Of a stretch of 64,000 bases of DNA, positions 60,458 through 64,000 are shown piece by piece. The notes under the pieces are model-generated. The model did no database searches, had not been told where the DNA came from, and saw only the letters and a program-made list of their open reading frames with translations. Source of the stretch: Desulfatibacillum sp. (GTDB lineage Bacteria; Desulfobacterota; Desulfobacteria; Desulfobacterales; SpSt-501); NCBI GenBank assembly GCA_020725555.1, contig DYEU01000034.1, forward strand, positions 1-64,000. Reading direction: 5' to 3'. How positions within the stretch are numbered: the stretch's first letter is position 1; every line of letters begins with the position of its first letter. The position numbers and the translations under genes were made by a program.

Positions 60458-61594
60458 TCAGGCGGTCTTCGGCCGGGCCAGCACGGCGGCCATGAACTCG
60501 GCGTCGAAGGCCGCCCCCGCCGCCTGCCGCCTGCGGTACTCGATGAAATCGATCACGTCCCGGCCGGTGATCTTCTTCGTGTTGAAGGCATGGAAGCCGA
60601 GGAAGGCCTCGAAGTTCATGTTGGCGGCGAGCCAGTGGCGGTTGATCACCTTGGCCTGGTCCCAGAAGAACTTCTTTTTCAAGCGGATGCCGTCGATGCT
60701 CTTGTGGAGGCAGTTGGGGAAGAGGTTGGCGTAGGTCCAGACGATGCGGTTCACCTCGGCGTCGAGGAGGCGGAAGTCGATCTTGGCGGTCTTGACGATC
60801 TCGCGCGCCTTCTCCGCCTCGGGGCCGGTCTTGAACTCGCCGTAGACGATCTCGCCGGCCTCGAGCCAGCTCTCGGTGACCACGGCGGGGTTGCGCAGGA
60901 AGCCCTTCTCGGTGTGGATCACGGGGACGCACTTGGCGATGAGCCCCAGCCGCCTCATTTTATAGGCGCTCCAGAGCTCGCAGGAAATGCAGTTCCACAT
61001 GGCAAGCTCCATGGGGAGCATCCAGGGCAGAAAATCGGTGCTTCCGCCGTCGGGGGCGGAGCCGTGGCGCGGGCCGGCCTGGCCGAAGACGGCGAGGTCG
61101 CTCGAGATCGTGGTGTCGCAGGCCATCCCGATTTCCTGGCCGCCCGCGACGCGCATGCCGTTCACGCGGCAGATCGTCGGCTTCTTGCAGTTGAGGATCC
61201 CGTCGACCATGGCGTTGAAGAGATCCATGTAGGTGCCGTACTCGGTGGGCCGGCCGGCGTAGTACTCGGCGTATTCCTTGGTGTTGCCGCCGGTGCAGAA
61301 GGCCTTGTCGCCGACACCGGTGAAGATCGCGGCGACCACCGAGGGGTCGGCCGAGGCGCGCTGGAAGCCCGCGATCACCCCCTTGATCATCTCCGTGGTG
61401 TAGGAGTTGTACTGGGCGGGGTTGTTGAGGACGATCCAGGCGGTGTAGAGATCCGGGACGGCCTTGCCCTGGGGGTCGAGCAGGGGTTTTTTCTCGAAGA
61501 TCACCCCCGGGGCCTCTTGCGAAAAATGCTCCTCACCGCACAGAAAATGGTCTTTGAGCCCCGACTCCCTGGGAAGCCAGCTCAGGTCGGCCAT
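60458..61594 (-). CDS. bamA: 6-oxocyclohex-1-ene-1-carbonyl-CoA hydrolase (ring-opening)
   Basis: 378-residue crotonase-fold hydrolase that adds two waters and opens the ring to 3-hydroxypimelyl-CoA; a widely used marker gene for anaerobic aromatic degradation. Recognisable stretches: WIVLNNPAQYNSYTTEMIKG, GVGDKAFCTGGNTKEYAEYY, NGMRVAGGQEIGMACDTTIS, AGPRHGSAPDGGSTDFLPWM, and the C-terminal helices FEAFLGFHAFNTKKITGRDV. The start at 61594 (MADLSW) follows ATAAGGAGGAGAAAGAA. It heads the 19.5 kb minus-strand gene run. Confidence 0.95.
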   Translation of the reverse strand: MADLSWLPRESGLKDHFLCGEEHFSQEAPGVIFEKKPLLDPQGKAVPDLYTAWIVLNNPAQYNSYTTEMIKGVIAGFQRASADPSVVAAIFTGVGDKAFCTGGNTKEYAEYYAGRPTEYGTYMDLFNAMVDGILNCKKPTICRVNGMRVAGGQEIGMACDTTISSDLAVFGQAGPRHGSAPDGGSTDFLPWMLPMELAMWNCISCELWSAYKMRRLGLIAKCVPVIHTEKGFLRNPAVVTESWLEAGEIVYGEFKTGPEAEKAREIVKTAKIDFRLLDAEVNRIVWTYANLFPNCLHKSIDGIRLKKKFFWDQAKVINRHWLAANMNFEAFLGFHAFNTKKITGRDVIDFIEYRRRQAAGAAFDAEFMAAVLARPKTA

Positions 61595-61688
61595 TTCTTT
61601 CTCCTCCTTATCTGATCGCGGGTTGCGGCGGGTCGTTGCGCGTTCTTGGGGCATCCGGGCCGCACCGAACGGAATTTAGAATTTAGAT

Positions 61689-61721
61689 AGCTATATATTA
61701 GCTATAAAGCGGCTGTGTCAA
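61689..61721 (-). promoter_or_regulatory. bamA operon promoter with AGCT operator
   Basis: On the minus strand TTGACA (61721-61716) is followed by an AT-rich stretch in which the -10 lies (61692-61700). The operator AGCTA-TATAT-TAGCT (61689-61703) covers this -10, with AGCT at 61689 and 61700, 11 bp apart. It is the best inverted repeat of the four related sites. The ~95 nt leader leads to bamA. Confidence 0.65.
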
Positions 61722-61868
61722 GGGAAAAATCGGGTGGGCTGGCCTGCGCCGTGTTTATTGCTTTTTCTTGACTTCTCGGTGCGTTGCGTGGTTACCTGCC
61801 CCTCTGGGGGCGAGAGCACGCTCTTTTTCGCCTCCGGAGCCGCACCCGAGCATGGGAGGGACTGTGCC

Positions 61869-62417
61869 GTGAAATACCCCAAGGAGGTCGTCCTCACGAA
61901 TTGCACCGAGGTGAGCATCCGCCCCCTCCAGCCCGAGGACGAGGGGCGGCTGCGCGCTTTCTACGAGGAGGTGCCGGAGATCGACCGCTGGTACATGCGC
62001 TTCGACGTGCGCGACCCCGAGGTGATCCGCGCTTGGGCCCGCGGCGGGCAGGACGTCTTTTCGATCGTCGCCGAGTGCGGGGACCGGATCATCGCCCACG
62101 CCCGCCTGCACACCCACCGCTACGGCTGCTACCACCACCAGGGGAGGCTGCGCATCATCGTGCTTCCCGACTTCCGGCAGAAGCGCCTGGGCAGCTGGAT
62201 GCTGCTCGATCTCATCCGCTACGCCATGGAAAAGGGCCTGCGCGAGGTGCGCGCCGATTTCGTGGTCGGGGTCGAGGACGCGGCGATCGAGTCGGCCCGC
62301 AAGCTCGACTTCTTCAAAAAGGCGCTGCTGGAGGACTTCGTCATCGGGCCCGACGGCGCGCTGCACGATCTCCTGATCATGACCAAGCAGCTTCACAAGG
62401 ACTGGGGGGATTTCTAA
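61869..62417 (+). CDS. GNAT family acetyltransferase
   Basis: 182 residues from GTG at 61869 (behind GGGAGGGACTGTGCC). The GNAT fold is supported by VSIRPLQPEDEGRLRAFYEE and the acetyl-CoA-binding region LRIIVLPDFRQKRLGSWMLL (Q/RxxGxG/A variant). A longer reading frame starts at 61734 but lacks a ribosome binding site. It is followed by the AcuA-like gene after 7 bp, so the two are cotranscribed. Substrate unknown, possibly a protein lysine. Confidence 0.8.
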   Translation: MKYPKEVVLTNCTEVSIRPLQPEDEGRLRAFYEEVPEIDRWYMRFDVRDPEVIRAWARGGQDVFSIVAECGDRIIAHARLHTHRYGCYHHQGRLRIIVLPDFRQKRLGSWMLLDLIRYAMEKGLREVRADFVVGVEDAAIESARKLDFFKKALLEDFVIGPDGALHDLLIMTKQLHKDWGDF

Positions 62418-62424
62418 GCCGGCG

Positions 62425-63060
62425 ATGGGTTCGTTCCCGCAAAACGAGATCCTGCTGGCCACACCGGAGGGAGGAGAGCTCCGCATCCGCTCCTTTTGCA
62501 CGCCCGAGCAGATCCGGCAGCTCAACTTCGACCGCCAGTTCGGGACCCACGCCCACTACCGCTCGCTCTACACGCGGCGCGAGAGCCTCGAGAAGATCGC
62601 CGCCACCCCCGATGCGAGCGTCGTCCTCGCCATCGCCGACGGAAAGCACATCGTGGGCTTCGGGGTGCTCGCCTACCCCGACCCCGAGGAGCGCTGGGCG
62701 CAGCTCGGGCCGCTGCTCATGGAGGTGAACGCGATCGAGGTGAGCCGGCCCTGGCGCGCCCGCCGGATCGGCCAGGCGATCGTGCGCATGATGATGGTGC
62801 ACCCCCTCATCGAGGAGAAGATCGTCTATTTCGTGGGCTATTCCTGGACCTGGGACCTCGACGGAAACCGCCTGAGCGCCCAGCAGTACCGCCGCATGAT
62901 GGAAAAACTCTTCGAGCCCTTCGGCTTCCAGGAATACGAGACCAACGAGCCCAACCTTTGCCTCAAGCCCGAGAACATCTTCATGGCCCGGATCGGCGCC
63001 CGGGTCTCGGCCGAGGACCAGAACCGCTTCAAGTGGCTGCGCTTCGGCATGACCCCCTGA
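62425..63060 (+). CDS. acuA: AcuA-like protein acetyltransferase
   Basis: 211 residues. From memory it follows Bacillus AcuA throughout: GFGVLAYPDPEERWAQLGP, NAIEVSRPWRARRIGQAIVR, YFVGYSWTWDLDGNRLSAQQ, YRRMMEKLFEPFGFQEYETN, and FMARIGARVS. AcuA acetylates the catalytic lysine of AMP-forming acyl-CoA synthetases and switches them off. It lies near the CoA ligase operon, divergent from bamA, so control of those ligases is a reasonable inference. Confidence 0.82.
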   Translation: MGSFPQNEILLATPEGGELRIRSFCTPEQIRQLNFDRQFGTHAHYRSLYTRRESLEKIAATPDASVVLAIADGKHIVGFGVLAYPDPEERWAQLGPLLMEVNAIEVSRPWRARRIGQAIVRMMMVHPLIEEKIVYFVGYSWTWDLDGNRLSAQQYRRMMEKLFEPFGFQEYETNEPNLCLKPENIFMARIGARVSAEDQNRFKWLRFGMTP

Positions 63061-63079
63061 GCTTCGCCTGGAGGACTCC

Positions 63080-64000
63080 GTGCTGCGCGAACGGCGAATC
63101 TACCGCAACGGCGATTTCATCGGCTGGGAAGAGGCGACCGTCCACCTCATGAGCCACAGCGTGGCCCGGGGGACGACGATCTTCGAGGTGATCCGCTTCG
63201 ACGCGACGGAGCGGGGGCCGGCCGTCTTCCGCCTCCACGACCACATCGCCCGCTTCGAGAACTCCGCGCGCCTGCTTGCGATGCGGCTGCCCCTCGCTCA
63301 CGACGCCCTGTGCCGCGCGGTGGCCGGGACGGTCGCCCGCAACGGCCTCGAGCGCGGCATCGTAAAACTCGTGGGCTACCACGCGGCCCCCAAGCTCGAT
63401 GTCCTGCCCCCGGAGGGCGCGCTGGACCTGGCCGTCTTCGTCCTCGACCCGGTCGCGGACCTGGGCCTTTTGCCCTTCGATTTCGAGGCCGGCGTCACGG
63501 CCGTCGTCGCCGAGACGCGCAAGCTTGACCCGCGGACGGTCCCGGTTGCGGCCAAGGCCGCGGCCCACTACCTGAACGGCATGATCGCCGCCCTCGAGGC
63601 CAGACGCCGCGGGGCCGATCTCGCCGTGCTCCTCGACCCCGAGGGCTTTCTCGCCGAGGGGCCGACCGAGTCGCTCTTTCTCGTCTCCGGCGGGGTCCTC
63701 CGGACCGCGCCGCTCGGCGGGGTCCTCGATTCCATCACCCGCCGCTCGCTCCTCGAGGTCGCGCGGCATATCGGCCTCGAGGCCCGCGAGGAGCGCATGC
63801 GGCCCGAGCGGCTCCTCGAGGCCGAGGAGGTCTTCTTCGCCAACACCCCCTTCCAGGTCATCCCCGTTAGGCGGATCGACGGCCGCGAGCTGCCCGACGC
63901 CCCCGGCCCCGTCGCCCGCCGGCTCCACGAGGCCCTCCAGAGGATCGTCTCCGGCCGGGAGCCCGCCTTCGCCTCCTGGCTCTACCCCGTCTCCGGCTCC
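63080..64000 (+). CDS. Class IV aminotransferase (branched-chain/D-amino acid type), truncated by window end
   Basis: 307 codons without a stop, GTG start behind GAGGACTCC, continuing past 64000. PLP enzyme of fold type IV: RRIYRNGDFIGWEEATVHLM, SHSVARGTTIFEVIR, the PLP lysine in PVAAKAAAHYLNGMIA, GFLAEGPTESLFLV, and EEVFFANTPFQVIPVRRIDG. Branched-chain aminotransferase is the nearest function; D-alanine or aminodeoxychorismate types are alternatives. 19 bp after the AcuA-like gene. Confidence 0.85.
   Translation, partial: MLRERRIYRNGDFIGWEEATVHLMSHSVARGTTIFEVIRFDATERGPAVFRLHDHIARFENSARLLAMRLPLAHDALCRAVAGTVARNGLERGIVKLVGYHAAPKLDVLPPEGALDLAVFVLDPVADLGLLPFDFEAGVTAVVAETRKLDPRTVPVAAKAAAHYLNGMIAALEARRRGADLAVLLDPEGFLAEGPTESLFLVSGGVLRTAPLGGVLDSITRRSLLEVARHIGLEAREERMRPERLLEAEEVFFANTPFQVIPVRRIDGRELPDAPGPVARRLHEALQRIVSGREPAFASWLYPVSGS

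Noticed and set aside
1-64000. tRNA-Sec (selC), other tRNAs, rRNA, transposases
   Set aside because: I looked in the intergenic gaps, which are short, and found no cloverleaf or transposase-like frame; selenocysteine machinery must be outside the window.

Overview
The window is about 68% G+C by eye and tightly packed with protein genes. It suggests a strict anaerobe, most likely a high-GC Desulfobacterota-type (former Deltaproteobacteria) sulfate reducer or syntroph. That placement is inferred from gene content: class II (tungsten, BamB-type) benzoyl-CoA reductase, selenocysteine-containing Hdr-like proteins, two aldehyde:ferredoxin-oxidoreductase (AOR) family enzymes, a non-decarboxylating-type glutaryl-CoA dehydrogenase and ADP-forming acyl-CoA ligase. 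No rRNA, tRNA, mobile element or CRISPR array was found.

Layout. 1-4.7 kb: end of the ribosomal protein superoperon (secY fragment, infA, rpmJ, rpsM, rpsK, rpsD, rpoA, rplQ) closed by a strong terminator. 4.7-5.7 kb: a thioredoxin-fold protein on the minus strand. 5.8-8.9 kb: a TRAP transporter. 9.0-14.1 kb: acyl-CoA (glutaryl-CoA type) dehydrogenase, EtfB, EtfA, ETF:quinone oxidoreductase and a carboxymuconolactone-decarboxylase-like protein. 14.1-15.9 kb (minus): a four-cluster ferredoxin and an FAD/NAD(P) oxidoreductase. 16.2-20.1 kb: ACT protein, two histidine kinases and a receiver-only response regulator. 20.1-20.6 kb: thioesterase. 20.7-29.6 kb: bamBCDEF plus fdhD; bamE and bamF each contain an in-frame UGA read as selenocysteine. 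29.6-38.3 kb: accessory genes (LysE and ZIP transporters, an Fe-S protein, ATC-hydrolase-like protein, MFS, ChrB-like, adenine deaminase, M24 peptidase, IclR). 38.4-42.0 kb: a second AOR operon and a universal stress protein. 42.1-61.6 kb: sixteen co-directional minus-strand genes beginning with bamA. 61.9-64.0 kb: two acetyltransferases and a class IV aminotransferase that runs off the window.

How it works together. Aromatic acids would be taken up (possibly by the TRAP system) and activated by a CoA ligase. BamBCDEF would reduce benzoyl-CoA to the dienoyl-CoA; BamR hydratase, BamQ dehydrogenase and BamA ring hydrolase would give 3-hydroxypimelyl-CoA. The SDR, a thiolase, glutaryl-CoA dehydrogenase with ETF, the fused dehydrogenase/hydratase and a second thiolase would finish to acetyl-CoA, and the ADP-forming ligase could make ATP from it. 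BamGHI and glutaconyl-CoA decarboxylase are not in the window.

The most notable points are the two selenocysteine sites with SECIS-like hairpins and a shared promoter/operator design. Four promoters (TRAP, ferredoxin/oxidoreductase, bamB and bamA) each carry a TTGACA box followed by AT-rich AGCT-type elements spaced exactly 11 bp apart. This points to one regulon controlled by a protein not identified here. An orphan class I-like reductase/dehydratase subunit with its ATPase activator inside the class II operon is also unusual.
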